Below are positions 1 through 9,559 of a stretch of DNA of 64,000 nucleotides, piece by piece (position 1 is the stretch's first letter; the number at the start of each line of letters is the position of its first letter). The stretch is taken from assembly GCF_034366785.1 (NCBI RefSeq), contig NZ_CP112932.1:1052501-1116500 (forward strand). Direction: 5' to 3'. The position numbers were made by a program, and so were the translations under genes. The stretch is from Candidatus Trichorickettsia mobilis (GTDB lineage: Bacteria; Pseudomonadota; Alphaproteobacteria; Rickettsiales; Rickettsiaceae). The notes under the pieces are model-generated. The model had not been told where the DNA came from, ran no database searches, and was given only the letters and a program-made list of their open reading frames with translations.

Positions 1-214
1 ATTTTTATGGAATTGCACTGACCGAATGAGTCCCATAAATTAATAATGTTAGCAATAACTTTTCCCTTTGTAATTTGAGAATTTGTTTTTTGGGTTAGTA
101 AAAAATTACCTATACATCTTTTGTTGCGAGAATTCTGCGACTCGACCAAAGCTCTTTTGCCATAGCCCTATTTTTTATGGAATGCATATTACGCTACTTG
201 TATATTTTATATAT
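1..214. other. Intergenic, nothing recognised
   Basis: AT-rich stretch before the first palindromic repeat. I see no reading frame with convincing codon use, no tRNA-like fold and no clear terminator. It may hold decayed remains of the transposase relic that follows on the minus strand. Confidence 0.4.
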
Positions 215-361
215 TAGACCTCTTGCATAACCTAGAGACGGTTGGTAATTTTGTTGTCAAAACGCAGTCGAAGTTCCGCAACAAACAAGGGTACGCTACG
301 GTACTCGATTTCGTTTTTCTTAAAAATTCCTCAACCGTCTCTAGGTTATGCAAGAGTCTAA
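215..361. repeat. Palindromic element, stem type A (copy A1)
   Basis: About 147 bp. The left arm at 215-245 (TTAGACCTCTTGCATAACC, then the stem continues) is the reverse complement of the right arm at 332-361, apart from one missing base. The core (AACGCAGTCGAAGTTC ... GGTACTCGATTTCG) is shared with the type B copies, whose arms are entirely different. It resembles a Rickettsia palindromic element (RPE) in size and design. It lies at the 3' edge of the transposase relic. Confidence 0.85.
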
Positions 362-365
362 TGTC

Positions 366-690
366 TTATCTAGATTCAATGCGGTTATGAGCTTTATTGC
401 AAAACAATTTGATCTTGATCGATACCCTCGAAAATAGATCGCTTAAATGACCGAAGTTCGGTATGGGGATTTTTATACCGTATGCCTTCCATAAATCTTC
501 TATATATCCGCTAATCTGTCTCAATCCCCAGTCAAATATACGATATAGCATGTAAATGAATTCTACATAAGCTTGTCATAGGTAGCCTGCCTCCCGGATA
601 ATCCTTGTTCATAAGGTCTGTCGTTGATAAATATCGATTCTATATCCTCCTTAGGAAAATAAAGACTAATTTTATCCCTTCCGAACAAAG
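366..690 (-). pseudogene. IS5-like DDE transposase relic
   Basis: The minus strand at 551-366 reads as 61 residues with RIFDWGLRQISGYIEDL followed by GIKIPIPNFGHLSDL. This matches the N-terminal pattern of IS5-type transposases (a 'LPLRQ..GF..SL...LDLPVPDYSTLSRR' layout). Upstream at about 570-650, two other frames continue the homology (GLSGRQATYDKL), so there is at least one frameshift and an internal stop. Neither the DDE core nor the C-terminus is present. It is a dead fragment. The family assignment rests on pattern recognition alone. Confidence 0.45.
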
Positions 691-843
691 CCTTTCTACG
701 GAATAATCCTATTCGAGTTAGCTATAACGCTTCTCTAAAATTTTCTAGTAAAAAAATCTATAGTTGCATTTAAATTTTTATTGTATTAATTTGCACTCTC
801 AATTATAACCCTAAACAGATAATCAATCTAAGGTTAAATTAAG

Positions 844-3666
844 ATGAATTTTAATATAGATATAGATATAGCAATCTTTTTTATCTTCTTGGCTGTAAAC
901 CTCATAGCAGGATTGTGGCATGGTAGAGGAGTAAGAACTATAGAAGATTACTCACTTGGCGGTAGAAATTTTTCTACTGGTACTATTTCTGCAACTTTGA
1001 CTGCAACCTGGATTGGTGGTGGTTTTTTTTCTTTCTTAATTTCTAAAACCTATAGTAATGGAATTTATTCTATAATCCCAATATTGATAGATTATTCAGT
1101 AACATTTTTTATTATTGGTTTTTTCTTATCTGCGCGAATGGGAGAGTTTTTAGGTAGTGTTTCAGTAGCAGAGGCAATGGGATCTTTATACGGCAAGGCT
1201 GTTAGAGTAATAACTGCAATAGCTGGGATATTAGCAATTAGCGGTTTAATTGGAATACAGTTTAAAATTTCCTCATCATTATTTAGTCATTTTCTAAATA
1301 TATCGACTAATTGGGCAATGTTTGCTAGCAGTATGGTAGTAGTATTATATTCGGCTTTTGGTGGTATTAGATCAATAACCTTTACGGATATTCTGCAATT
1401 TTTTACTTTTGGCACGGTAATTCCAATAATTGGGCTAATAATTTGGCAAGATGTTGCCAGTATGGATGATATTTTAACGGTGCTAGCCGAGGATAAAAAT
1501 TTCCATTTTACTAATATGGAGTTTACCAATCCACAATTTTTGGAAATGATTCAATTAAGTTTGATATTTGTGATTCCAGCACTGCACCCATCAATTTTTC
1601 AACGAATATCAATGGCTAAAAATGTTCGTCAAATAAAGAATTCTTTCGTTTTATCTTCGATTTCTGCAATGCTAATGGTGTTAGTGACGTGTTGGGTAGG
1701 TATTCTAATGTTGGTTGTGGATCCCAATTTAAAACCAGAGGGTTTATGGTTTCACATTATTGATCAATATACTAGTCCGGGTATCAGAGGATTAATTATT
1801 ATTGGAGTTACAGCGATGATTATGTCTACTGCTGACTCGTATATTAATTCTTCTTCCATTCTTGCTTCTCATGATATTTATGCAGTTTTCTACCAAAAAA
1901 TAACCAAAAAAAATGAATTATTGTTTTCTAAAGGAATGTCTTTTTTTATAGGTATCCTTTCTATTATATTGGCAATGACTACTACTGATATGTTGAGCCT
2001 TATGCTTTTAGCTAATAATTTTTATATACCGGTAGTGACAGTGCCACTGTTATTCACAGTTTACGGTTTTCGTAGTAGTACAAAATCTGTGTTAATAGGT
2101 ATGGGAGCAGGGAGCGTTACTGTTATAATATGGCGCATATTTTTCATGGATAGTACAGGAATAGATAGTATTGTTCCTGGAACTTTAGCCAACGTATTGT
2201 TTTTATTGAGTACTCACTATTTATTAGATCAACCAGGGGGGTGGGTAGGGATAAAAGATCGTAAAGTATTAGATGAATTGAAAAAAGAACGTAAAAGAGC
2301 CTACTACAATATTTTTCATACTATTAAAAACTTTAATTTTATAACATTTTGTTGCAAAAATAGTCCTAAACAAGAAGTTACTTATCCTGTTTGTGGTTTA
2401 TTCTATATAATTTCTACTTTTTCTTCAATGTACTCAATGCCACATGAATTACAGCAGGAATATGCTGAAGTATTAGAAATTATTTATCATTCTGTTTTGT
2501 TTGTTGCAAGTTGTTTCCTAACTTATCCAATCTGGCCAGTCACTTTTAAACAAGAAAAATTCATCTCTGTATTTTGGATACTAGGTACCTTTTATATTTT
2601 AGTTTTTAGCAGTACCTTGTTGATGATGATTAGTAATTTTGGGCAGTTGCAGCTAATGATTTTTATGGTTGATCTAATAATAATGGCGACTTTGTTAAGG
2701 TGGTATATAACTTTATTTATGATTATTAGTGGGATATGCATAAGTTTTGAGGTATATCAGTACGTATGTACCCATATTAGCATTGCTAACGGAACAACGC
2801 ATATGGAGAACTTGCAGTTTAAAGTAATATATTTTCTGCTGTTAACTAGTAGTGTTTTATTAATTTTTCTTAAACCAAAAGAAGAAAAATATTTATTGAC
2901 TGAAGAACAAAATTTACATCTTACAAAGAACGTAATGGATATCAAAGAAGAACTGTCGAAAATGATGGAAATAAGGAATGAGTTCTTGCGTAATCTGCAA
3001 CATGAAGCTGTTACTCCTATTACAGGGATTACTAGCATGGGGCAGGTTCTGCATGAGAATTATGATAAATTTAATGAACAACAAAGACGCATAGCAGTAG
3101 CAGAAATATCTAAAAGCTCTGAAAGGTTAAATAGTCTTATTACTAACTTAGTTGATCTATCCAAATTATCTAGTATGGGATATCAGTTAAACCCAGAACA
3201 AGTTAATATTAGTAAATTGATCTATGAAAGAATAGATAAATGTAAGAAGTTATATGTGGAGTATAAAAATGAAGATTCACAAGAATTCATTACTGATATT
3301 GAAGATAATGTAAGTATAAATTGCGACCAGTACTACATAGCTAAAACAATCGATAATATAATAATTAACGCAATCCAGTATTGTAAAAGTGGTAGGATTA
3401 CAATTAAATTAAAAAAAATAACAAATTTAGAAATAGAATTTGCTGTTTGTGACGAAGGTATAGGTATACCTAAAGAAGAATTATACGACGTTTTCGGTAC
3501 TTTTGTTGTAAGTTCTAGAACAAAAACTTCCGCTGGAGGGCGTGGTATAGGTCTTGCAGTATGTAAAAAGGTAATTGAAGCTCACGGTGGTAGAATATGG
3601 GCAGAACAAAATATGAATGGTAAAGGAACTACCATTAAATTTATTTTGTCTAGCGTCTCTCTTTGA
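844..3666 (+). CDS. Sodium/solute symporter-histidine kinase hybrid sensor
   Basis: A 940-residue membrane sensor. Residues 1 to about 480 are a multi-pass sodium:solute symporter (SSS) domain, with a typical start: DYSLGGRNFSTGTISATL near residue 37, then GIYSI. More hydrophobic helices follow at about 510-680, then a short coiled linker. A HisKA domain carries the phospho-acceptor His720 (LQHEAVTPITGI). The HATPase domain has an N-box at 837-845 (DNIIINAIQ), a G1 box CDEGIGIP near 869 and a G2 box GGRGIGLAVCKK at about 898-909. No receiver domain follows and no response regulator lies next to it. SSS-kinase fusions of the CbrA type sense or import nutrients and control carbon or nitrogen use, so a similar role is inferred. 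The substrate is unknown. ATG is preceded by AT-rich sequence without a strong SD. Confidence 0.9.
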   Translation: MNFNIDIDIAIFFIFLAVNLIAGLWHGRGVRTIEDYSLGGRNFSTGTISATLTATWIGGGFFSFLISKTYSNGIYSIIPILIDYSVTFFIIGFFLSARMGEFLGSVSVAEAMGSLYGKAVRVITAIAGILAISGLIGIQFKISSSLFSHFLNISTNWAMFASSMVVVLYSAFGGIRSITFTDILQFFTFGTVIPIIGLIIWQDVASMDDILTVLAEDKNFHFTNMEFTNPQFLEMIQLSLIFVIPALHPSIFQRISMAKNVRQIKNSFVLSSISAMLMVLVTCWVGILMLVVDPNLKPEGLWFHIIDQYTSPGIRGLIIIGVTAMIMSTADSYINSSSILASHDIYAVFYQKITKKNELLFSKGMSFFIGILSIILAMTTTDMLSLMLLANNFYIPVVTVPLLFTVYGFRSSTKSVLIGMGAGSVTVIIWRIFFMDSTGIDSIVPGTLANVLFLLSTHYLLDQPGGWVGIKDRKVLDELKKERKRAYYNIFHTIKNFNFITFCCKNSPKQEVTYPVCGLFYIISTFSSMYSMPHELQQEYAEVLEIIYHSVLFVASCFLTYPIWPVTFKQEKFISVFWILGTFYILVFSSTLLMMISNFGQLQLMIFMVDLIIMATLLRWYITLFMIISGICISFEVYQYVCTHISIANGTTHMENLQFKVIYFLLLTSSVLLIFLKPKEEKYLLTEEQNLHLTKNVMDIKEELSKMMEIRNEFLRNLQHEAVTPITGITSMGQVLHENYDKFNEQQRRIAVAEISKSSERLNSLITNLVDLSKLSSMGYQLNPEQVNISKLIYERIDKCKKLYVEYKNEDSQEFITDIEDNVSINCDQYYIAKTIDNIIINAIQYCKSGRITIKLKKITNLEIEFAVCDEGIGIPKEELYDVFGTFVVSSRTKTSAGGRGIGLAVCKKVIEAHGGRIWAEQNMNGKGTTIKFILSSVSL

Positions 3667-3756
3667 GTAGTTAATAAGTATAGTTAGTCAATGGTGATGA
3701 CAGTAAATTTTAAAGATAAGAAAAAAGAAGCGCAGTTGGATTGCATAACTGAATCT

Positions 3757-3911
3757 TAAGAGCCTGTCAGATCAGTAGATATATAAGGGGTAATTTTGCT
3801 CACTCAAAACGCAGTCGAAGTTCCGAAACAAACCAAAAGACTGCTTGCGGTACTCGACTTCGTTTTTCCTAAAACTTCCTCTCTTATATCTACTGATCTG
3901 ACAGGCTCTAA
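3757..3911. repeat. Palindromic element, stem type B (copy B1)
   Basis: About 155 bp. The arms AGAGCCTGTCAGATCAG and its complement CTGATCTGACAGGCTCT enclose the shared core (AACGCAGTCGAAGTTC ... GGTACTCGACTTCG). It sits between two convergent genes and could fold as a long hairpin in RNA from either strand. Confidence 0.9.
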
Positions 3912-4111
3912 GAAATTGATTGTCATTATGTAATCATACGCATCAAGCTAAAGAAAGGAAACAATACGAACCGCCTTGCTTGGGCACTTTTTATCGGCTT
4001 TGAAGCAATCTAGAAAATAGCGAACTATTTATAAAAGCCCTTCTGGCTCTGTATTGCCACAGCAGCTATCTGCCTCGTAATGACAATTTTTAAAATTTGC
4101 GAACGCTCACC
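3912..4111. repeat. Degenerate 'TCATTGCGAG' type repeat and spacer
   Basis: Holds an eroded copy of the dispersed repeat whose ends read GTCATTGCGAG and CTCGCAATGAC. Recognisable pieces are TGTCATTATG near 3922, GAAGCAATCTAG near 4001 and GCCTCGTAATGACAA near 4072-4086. I see no gene. Confidence 0.5.
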
Positions 4112-4234
4112 TTCTCTCGTAAAATCATTCTGGCTGGTGATTTTGTCGTTGAAACTTGTCTTCGATCCTCACGTACGTTTATGTACGTTGCAGTCCTTGC
4201 AAAAATATCTCAACCATTTTTGAGTTTGTGAGAG
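4112..4234. repeat. Palindromic element, stem type C (copy C1)
   Basis: Arms CTTCTCTCGTAAAATCATT and TTTTTGAGTTTGTGAGAG pair imperfectly. The core (GGTGATTTTGTCGTTGAAAC ... CTTCGATCCTCACGTACG) matches copy C2 at 42929. It runs directly into copy B2; the bases AGAG are shared by both ends. Confidence 0.75.
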
Positions 4235-4378
4235 CCTATCAGATCAGTAGATGTAAGAGAGGAATTTTTAGAAAAAACAAAACCGAGTACCGCAAGCAAT
4301 CCCTTTGTTTGCTGCAGAACGGAGACGAGTTTTAACGATAAAATTACCTCTTAGATGCGCGTGTCAGACAGGCTTCTG
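4231..4378. repeat. Palindromic element, stem type B, inverted (copy B2)
   Basis: An inverted B copy relative to B1 (GGAATTTTTAGAAAAAAC ... GACGAGTTTTAACGATAAAAT). The left arm is intact and the right arm has diverged (GTGTCAGACAGGCTTCT). It ends about 10 bp past the sucB stop, so it lies in the 3' untranslated region of sucB. Confidence 0.8.
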
Positions 4379-4389
4379 AGAGAAGTATA

Positions 4390-5592
4390 TTATAAATTTA
4401 GTAGTAACCGCTCCGGATTCTCTATTGCTTCTTTTACTTTAATTAAGAAAGTTACTGCCTCTTTACCATCAATTATTCTATGATCATAGGATAGTGCAAT
4501 ATACATCATCTGTCTTATTTCTACTTTACCACCTATTGCCACAGGCCTTTCCTGGGTTTTGTGCAACCCTAAAATACCTGATTGCGGTGGATTAATAATA
4601 GGTGTAGATAATAATGAGCCATATACTCCACCATTAGATATAGTAAAGGTACCTCCAGATAAATCAGCCATTGATAACTTACCAGCTTTGGCTTTTTTAC
4701 TTAAATTAACTATTTCGGTTTCTACTCCAGCAAAGCTTAAATCACTAGCGTTACGTACTACTGGAACCACTAATCCCTGTTCCGTGCCAACAGCTACTCC
4801 TATATCATAGTAATTCTTATAAACTATATCATCACCATCAATTTCTGCATTTACCGAAGGAATAGCTTTTAACGCCTCAACAGTAGCTTTAACAAAGAAA
4901 GACATAAAGCCCAGCTTTATCCCGTGTTTTTTTTCAAACTCTTCTCGATATTTTTGTCGAAGCGTGATGACATTGGTCATGTCAATTTCATTGAAGGTCG
5001 TTAGAATTGCGGCAGTATTTTGTGAATCTTTCAAACGTTGCGCTATAGTTTTACGTAGCCTTGACATTTTAACTCGTTCAACAGCTTTATTATTAGTAGT
5101 ACTTGCTGATGATGGCATCGGTGATGAAGCAACTGGCGTAGGCACAGATAGAGCTTCAATAGCATCTCCCTTAGTAATTCTTCCACCTTTACCAGACCCA
5201 CTTATATTTGCTGGATCAAGGTTATTTTCTGTAACTATTTTTTGCACAGATGGAGGTAAGGTATTTGCAGGATTTATTTTTTGCATGTTAACTTCAGCTA
5301 TTTTATTATCGATATTCTGAGTTGTAACATTTTTAGTGGTAGCTGCTCCCACTGCACCCTCTGTAATATGTCCGACAATTTCTCCCATTGCTACCACATC
5401 ACCCTGATTTTTGACAATTTTAGATAATACTCCTGATGCTGGACTACTAACTTCTAGGGTTACTTTTTCTGTTTCAAGTTCTAACAATAACTCATCGACG
5501 GCAACTGATTCTCCTGGCTGTTTATGCCATTTAGCAATTGTTGCTTCTGTTACAGACTCTCCTAAGCTTGGTACAATAATATTAATACTCAT
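4390..5592 (-). CDS. sucB: Dihydrolipoamide succinyltransferase (2-oxoglutarate dehydrogenase E2)
   Basis: A 400-residue E2 core of the 2-oxoglutarate dehydrogenase complex. It transfers succinyl groups from E1 to CoA through lipoyl-lysine. The N-terminal lipoyl domain ([12 protein letters not shown]) carries the lipoylation site [11 protein letters not shown] near residue 43. A peripheral subunit-binding domain lies around 105-140 ([21 protein letters not shown]). The C-terminal acyltransferase domain ends with the catalytic [13 protein letters not shown]. The start at 5592 is supported by AAGGAG eight bases upstream; a longer frame would run into the neighbouring HEPN relic. Unlike the common sucA-sucB order, a toxin-antitoxin module separates it from sucA. 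It probably depends on sucA transcription or on a promoter inside that insertion. Confidence 0.97.
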   Translation of the reverse strand: MSINIIVPSLGESVTEATIAKWHKQPGESVAVDELLLELETEKVTLEVSSPASGVLSKIVKNQGDVVAMGEIVGHITEGAVGAATTKNVTTQNIDNKIAEVNMQKINPANTLPPSVQKIVTENNLDPANISGSGKGGRITKGDAIEALSVPTPVASSPMPSSASTTNNKAVERVKMSRLRKTIAQRLKDSQNTAAILTTFNEIDMTNVITLRQKYREEFEKKHGIKLGFMSFFVKATVEALKAIPSVNAEIDGDDIVYKNYYDIGVAVGTEQGLVVPVVRNASDLSFAGVETEIVNLSKKAKAGKLSMADLSGGTFTISNGGVYGSLLSTPIINPPQSGILGLHKTQERPVAIGGKVEIRQMMYIALSYDHRIIDGKEAVTFLIKVKEAIENPERLLLNL

Positions 5593-5597
5593 AAAAC

Positions 5598-6160
5598 TCA
5601 ACTCCTTATTCTTTCCTTGATTTTCTCTAAACATTGCACTAAAGCAGGGGTTAGTGTATGCATTATATTTAAATATTTAGCTGTAATTTCCGGCTGATCA
5701 GGATATTCGTGGGTTAGATGATTCCTAATCTCTGTCATCGATTGCCAATCATAAGCATTAGACCTTTCCCCAAACTCTACTTCTGCGGAAGATTTGTACG
5801 TCGAGCCGGTACTTAAATCCTCGCGTACCCAAAAGTACGCTGCGGTTTTGTGTTCCGTATCTCCTTCAAATCCTCTCTCAGAAGCGAGTTTTGAAAAAGG
5901 TCTATCTATAATCGCTAGTTTTTGTAACTCATTTATCTTATCGATAAGGCTCATTTGTTCAACATTTTTTCCCATTTGCTCTAAAAATAATGTAAAAATC
6001 TTATTACCTAGTATATACTTAGAATCGGCAATTCTTCTTCAGTGATATGCTCTAACAGCTTTACAGATATAGGAAAATATGAGGATAGCTTTAATCTGGC
6101 ATAGTTTATTCTGATTACATGAATTTGGGCAATTTTAATACACTCAGTCAAAATCTTCAT
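5598..6160 (-). pseudogene. HEPN-type antitoxin/toxin partner, frameshifted and carrying an RPE1 insertion
   Basis: ATG at 6160 overlaps the stop of the upstream nucleotidyltransferase gene in an ATGA arrangement, which is typical of MNT-HEPN pairs. The frame reads MKILTECIKIAQIHVIRI and stops at a TAG near 6010. The homology continues in another frame (GNKIFTLFLEQMGKN) into a 125-residue frame ending EIRNHLTHEYPDQPEIT, a HEPN-like helix with an RN-x-x-x-H type motif. A 1-2 base shift near 6010 therefore breaks the gene. The downstream half contains about 49 residues (FEGDTEHKTAAY, STGSTYKSSAEVEFGER) that match the translated Rickettsia palindromic element RPE1. Without them, KLAIID joins directly to YDWQSMTEIRN. 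Confidence 0.75.
5759..5904 (-). repeat. RPE1-type palindromic element inserted in frame in a gene
   Basis: 146 bp with arms TAGACCTTTCCCCAAACTC (5759-5777) and GAGTTTTGAAAAAGGTCTA (5886-5904). It is open in the HEPN frame and gives the peptide signature FEGDTE...STGSTYK...AEVEFGER known for RPE1 domains of Rickettsia proteins. The outer TAGACCT/AGGTCTA ends are the same as those of the type A elements in this window. Confidence 0.85.
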
Positions 6161-6480
6161 ACTAGCTTTATACCTACCTTAGCAACTTCATATATGGGTA
6201 AATTATAATCCAACTTAAGTATATTGAGTATAATATCTATTTTTTGCTCACCTAGTAATTCCTGAAGTTCTGAGCAAAATGCAATTTTGCTATCAACAGC
6301 TATAGACACATCCTTATAAGTTGTTTCAATATAGAGATCAATATCACCACCACGTTTACTAGGATCAGCTCGTGAACCAAAAATCCATAAATGATCTTTA
6401 TCAAGAAAATATTTAATAAATGATTGTTTTATAATCTCTAAATCTTGATCAGATAATCTGATACCTCTACTATTATGCAT
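6157..6480 (-). CDS. Minimal nucleotidyltransferase (MNT) of a toxin-antitoxin pair
   Basis: A 107-residue MNT-fold protein. It has the signature GSR at 35-37 followed by GGDIDLYIE, with metal-binding Asp46 and Asp48. MNT antitoxins usually AMPylate or otherwise restrain an adjacent HEPN RNase toxin. Here the overlapping HEPN partner (ATGA overlap at 6157-6160) is frameshifted, so this gene is probably an orphan or decaying. It lies between sucA and sucB in the same orientation and would be co-transcribed with them. Some HEPN partners are non-toxic substrate-binding proteins, so the toxin assignment is family knowledge only. Confidence 0.8.
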   Translation of the reverse strand: MHNSRGIRLSDQDLEIIKQSFIKYFLDKDHLWIFGSRADPSKRGGDIDLYIETTYKDVSIAVDSKIAFCSELQELLGEQKIDIILNILKLDYNLPIYEVAKVGIKLV

Positions 6481-6516
6481 GTCTTACTTAACTACTTACA
6501 TAACAAATTAAAGATG

Positions 6517-6596
6517 TAGACGAAGGTCAAAATTGAAGAAGTGCTAGGAGCATCGCAGATTCTTCAAGAACGACAACGCAATTCTCAATTTTAACC
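6517..6596. repeat. Palindromic element, stem type D (copy D1, short)
   Basis: About 80 bp. Ends TAGACGAAGGTCAAAATTG and CAATTCTCAATTTTAACC pair imperfectly. In the sucA direction it begins GGTTAAAATTGAG, and these first bases include the sucA stop codon TAA. The same element, in the same orientation, follows three other genes in the window. Confidence 0.8.
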
Positions 6597-9401
6597 TAGT
6601 ATACTTAATAGCTCTTCCTGCTGCTGATTATGCACTGATAAATAACCAACTGCCGGTGAAGAGGCTGGTTTGCGTCCAACATATTTAAACTGATGCATGA
6701 TTTTCGCTTTGCGCAAACTATTATTCAAATACTCTTGGATATAATTCCAAGCACCCATATTTTGAGGCTCTTCTTGACACCATATAAATTCTGATACATT
6801 AGTATACCTACTTAAAATCGCTACTACATCTTCCTCTATAAATGGGTATAGCTGTTCCAATCTAATAATTGCTATATCTCTAATATTTTTTGCGCTGCGC
6901 CTTTCCAGTAAATCATAATATACTTTACCGCTACAAAATATCAGCCGTTTAATTTGACCATTTTTTATAGCATCATCAATTTCATCCAAAACCGGTAAAA
7001 ATTTAGTGCCAGTATCCATATCCACAAACTTTGATACCGCTAATTTGTGTCTTAGTAGAGATTTTGGCGTCATCACTATCAATGGTTTACGAGTATTTCT
7101 TACTATTTGACGACGCAACAAATGGAAAAATGAAGCTGGCGTAGTAGGGTATGCTATAATCATATTTTCTTCAGCTGCCAGCGATAAAAATCTTTCTAGT
7201 CTGGCTGAGCTATGTTCTGGTCCTTGACCTTCAAAACCATGAGGCAGTAACACTACCAAACCACTAAACTGCAACCATTTAGTTTCACTACTAGAAATAA
7301 ACTGGTCAAAAATAATTTGCGCACCATTACAAAAATCACCAAATTGCGCTTCCCATAATATTAAATGCTTTGGGTTGACTAAAGAATAACCATATTCAAA
7401 ACCTAGCACCCCATATTCTGATAAATTACTGTCGGCAACAAAATACTTGCTTTGAGTTGCAGTTAAATTGTTTAATGGTATATACTTAGTGTCATCAACT
7501 TGGCTATGTAATACTGAATGACGATGAGAAAATGTGCCTCGTCCACTATCTTGCCCCGTTAGGCGTATCGGAATACCTTCAACTAACAAGCTGGCAAAAG
7601 CAAGTTGTTCTGCTGTTGCCCAATCTATATGAGTGCCATTATTTAAATTCGCTACACGTGCTTCAAACAATTTTTCTAATTTTGGATTTAAGGCAAAATC
7701 AGTTGGTATATTACATAATTTCAAACCCAACTCCTGTAACTGCTTGATCGCCACTCCTGTAGCTACCGGAGCAGCTCCAGTCCTAACATAGCCAGCCCAC
7801 AACCCTTGCACCCACTTATTTTCTGGCTGATAATCTTTTACTAAGGAATATTCAAGATCAAGTTTAGTTTTAAATTCAGCTCGTAACTTGTCTGCATAAC
7901 CTTGATCAATAATTCCTTGATCTATTAAAGATTGTGCGTAATAACTTGCTGGTGATTGTTTGTTTTTTATAATATTATACATAGCACTTTGAGTATACAT
8001 CGGCTCATCGCCTTCATTATGCCCATATTTGCGGTAACATATTATCTCAATTACCACATCCTTACCAAAAGTTCGTTGATAATGTGTAGCAATATAAGTT
8101 GCGCGTAACACTGCTTCAATATCATCACCATTAACATGTAAAATTGGTGCGTCTATTAATTTTGCTATTTCAGTAGAATATCGACCAGTGCGTGTATCAT
8201 CAGCATTTGCTGTAAATCCTACTTGATTATTAATAACAAAATGGATAATTCCACCGATCGTATAAGGGCGCAAGCTTGACATCGCTAAACATTCTGCAAC
8301 TATACCCTGCCCACAAAAAGCAGCATCACCATGAATCAAAACCCCTAATACTTTCTTGCGTTCAAAATCGTTTATTAAATCTTGCTTTGCTCTAACTTTA
8401 CCTGCTACTACTGGATTCACTGCTTCCAGATGAGAGGGATTAGGAGTTAAAGACAAATGTATTTTATTACCATTAATATCATGATCAGATGAATAACCCA
8501 TGTGATACTTAACATCGCCTGAAACATCCATTCCTAGAGTAAAAGCACTATTACCCATAAATTCTGAAAATACAGCACGGTAAGGCTTATGCATCACTTT
8601 GGTTAAAGTACTTAACCTGCCGCGATGAGCCATGCCGATTACTACTTCTCTTACTCCGCAATTTGCTACGATATTTATTAGTTGATTTAAGGCTACTACT
8701 GAGCTATCACCACCTTCAATGGAAAATCTTTTGGCTCCTGGAAATTTAGTATGTAAATAATGTTCAAAACCTTCTACTTCTATCAACTCATTTAAAATGG
8801 ATCGTTTATCTTGTGCCGTTATAGTAGAATTTAACTGACTATTTTCTATAGTTGTAAATAGCCACTGTAATTCTGATAGATTCTGTAGGCGTCCTATCTC
8901 AATAGCAATAGTGCTACAATAAATTTTATCTAGAGCATCAACAAATTCTTTTAAAGTACAATCAGGATAATTAATAACATTTTTATCAATATTAAGGTTA
9001 TTTCCTAACTCTTCAGTAGTAAAACCAAAATGTTCAATATTTAAGTTCAACTCAGCTTTAGTACGAGCTTTTTCCATTCCTAGTGGGTCAAGTTTAGCAA
9101 GATAATGCCCTCGACTACGATAAGCATAAATCATAGCAGCTATCTTGAAATGATTATCACTTTTTGCTTCAATTATCTTCTTAGAGCTTTGACAATCTTG
9201 CTTTTTTTCTTCTGGTAAAATAACTTTTGCAGTAGTCTTAACTGATGATTGTGATAGATTTGATTCTTGAAAACTCTGAAAGAAACTATGCCAATTACTA
9301 TCGACCGCAGTAGGGTTAGTCAAATAAATTCGATACAGCTCTTCTATGAATACTGCATTACCGGAAAATAATAGACTTGTTTGCGTAAAATCTTTGGTCA
9401 T
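6591..9401 (-). CDS. sucA: 2-oxoglutarate dehydrogenase E1 component
   Basis: A 936-residue thiamine-diphosphate decarboxylase of the TCA cycle. It converts 2-oxoglutarate to a succinyl group loaded on SucB lipoamide. The N-terminus ([15 protein letters not shown] near 10-25) is the usual E1o leader. The central part has the substrate/TPP region [11 protein letters not shown] and [14 protein letters not shown], and the C-terminal transketolase-like part has [13 protein letters not shown] and [15 protein letters not shown]. The ATG at 9401 has AGGAG nine bases upstream; a longer frame starting at 9419 has no such signal. The stop codon falls inside palindromic element D1. Length is normal for the family. 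Confidence 0.97.
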   Translation of the reverse strand: MTKDFTQTSLLFSGNAVFIEELYRIYLTNPTAVDSNWHSFFQSFQESNLSQSSVKTTAKVILPEEKKQDCQSSKKIIEAKSDNHFKIAAMIYAYRSRGHYLAKLDPLGMEKARTKAELNLNIEHFGFTTEELGNNLNIDKNVINYPDCTLKEFVDALDKIYCSTIAIEIGRLQNLSELQWLFTTIENSQLNSTITAQDKRSILNELIEVEGFEHYLHTKFPGAKRFSIEGGDSSVVALNQLINIVANCGVREVVIGMAHRGRLSTLTKVMHKPYRAVFSEFMGNSAFTLGMDVSGDVKYHMGYSSDHDINGNKIHLSLTPNPSHLEAVNPVVAGKVRAKQDLINDFERKKVLGVLIHGDAAFCGQGIVAECLAMSSLRPYTIGGIIHFVINNQVGFTANADDTRTGRYSTEIAKLIDAPILHVNGDDIEAVLRATYIATHYQRTFGKDVVIEIICYRKYGHNEGDEPMYTQSAMYNIIKNKQSPASYYAQSLIDQGIIDQGYADKLRAEFKTKLDLEYSLVKDYQPENKWVQGLWAGYVRTGAAPVATGVAIKQLQELGLKLCNIPTDFALNPKLEKLFEARVANLNNGTHIDWATAEQLAFASLLVEGIPIRLTGQDSGRGTFSHRHSVLHSQVDDTKYIPLNNLTATQSKYFVADSNLSEYGVLGFEYGYSLVNPKHLILWEAQFGDFCNGAQIIFDQFISSSETKWLQFSGLVVLLPHGFEGQGPEHSSARLERFLSLAAEENMIIAYPTTPASFFHLLRRQIVRNTRKPLIVMTPKSLLRHKLAVSKFVDMDTGTKFLPVLDEIDDAIKNGQIKRLIFCSGKVYYDLLERRSAKNIRDIAIIRLEQLYPFIEEDVVAILSRYTNVSEFIWCQEEPQNMGAWNYIQEYLNNSLRKAKIMHQFKYVGRKPASSPAVGYLSVHNQQQEELLSILG

Positions 9402-9559
9402 AATATATTCTCCTAACAAAAATCCAACTTGATTAGAGACCTAAATATTGAGAGTGTTCGCTGAATTGTGTATAAAATAAGATTTGTCATTGCAAGGACT
9501 GAAGCTCGAAATATAACCATAATTCAATCCGGCGATGGCCTAGTTCTATAGTCATGATT
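9402..9559. other. Spacer between trcR and sucA
   Basis: 158 bp. It contains a fragment of the dispersed repeat (TTTGTCATTGCAAGGACTGAAG near 9483 onward, given only in part here). I see no confident promoter. Confidence 0.3.

Noticed and set aside
1287-3038. Minus-strand frames within the symporter-kinase gene
   Set aside because: Antisense shadows; the plus-strand protein is continuous and conserved throughout.
4559-5320. Plus-strand frames opposite sucB
   Set aside because: Antisense shadows of a highly conserved gene.
5598-5975. The 125-codon frame taken as a complete HEPN gene
   Set aside because: It lacks the N-terminal helices, which are found upstream in another frame starting at the ATGA overlap with the MNT gene.
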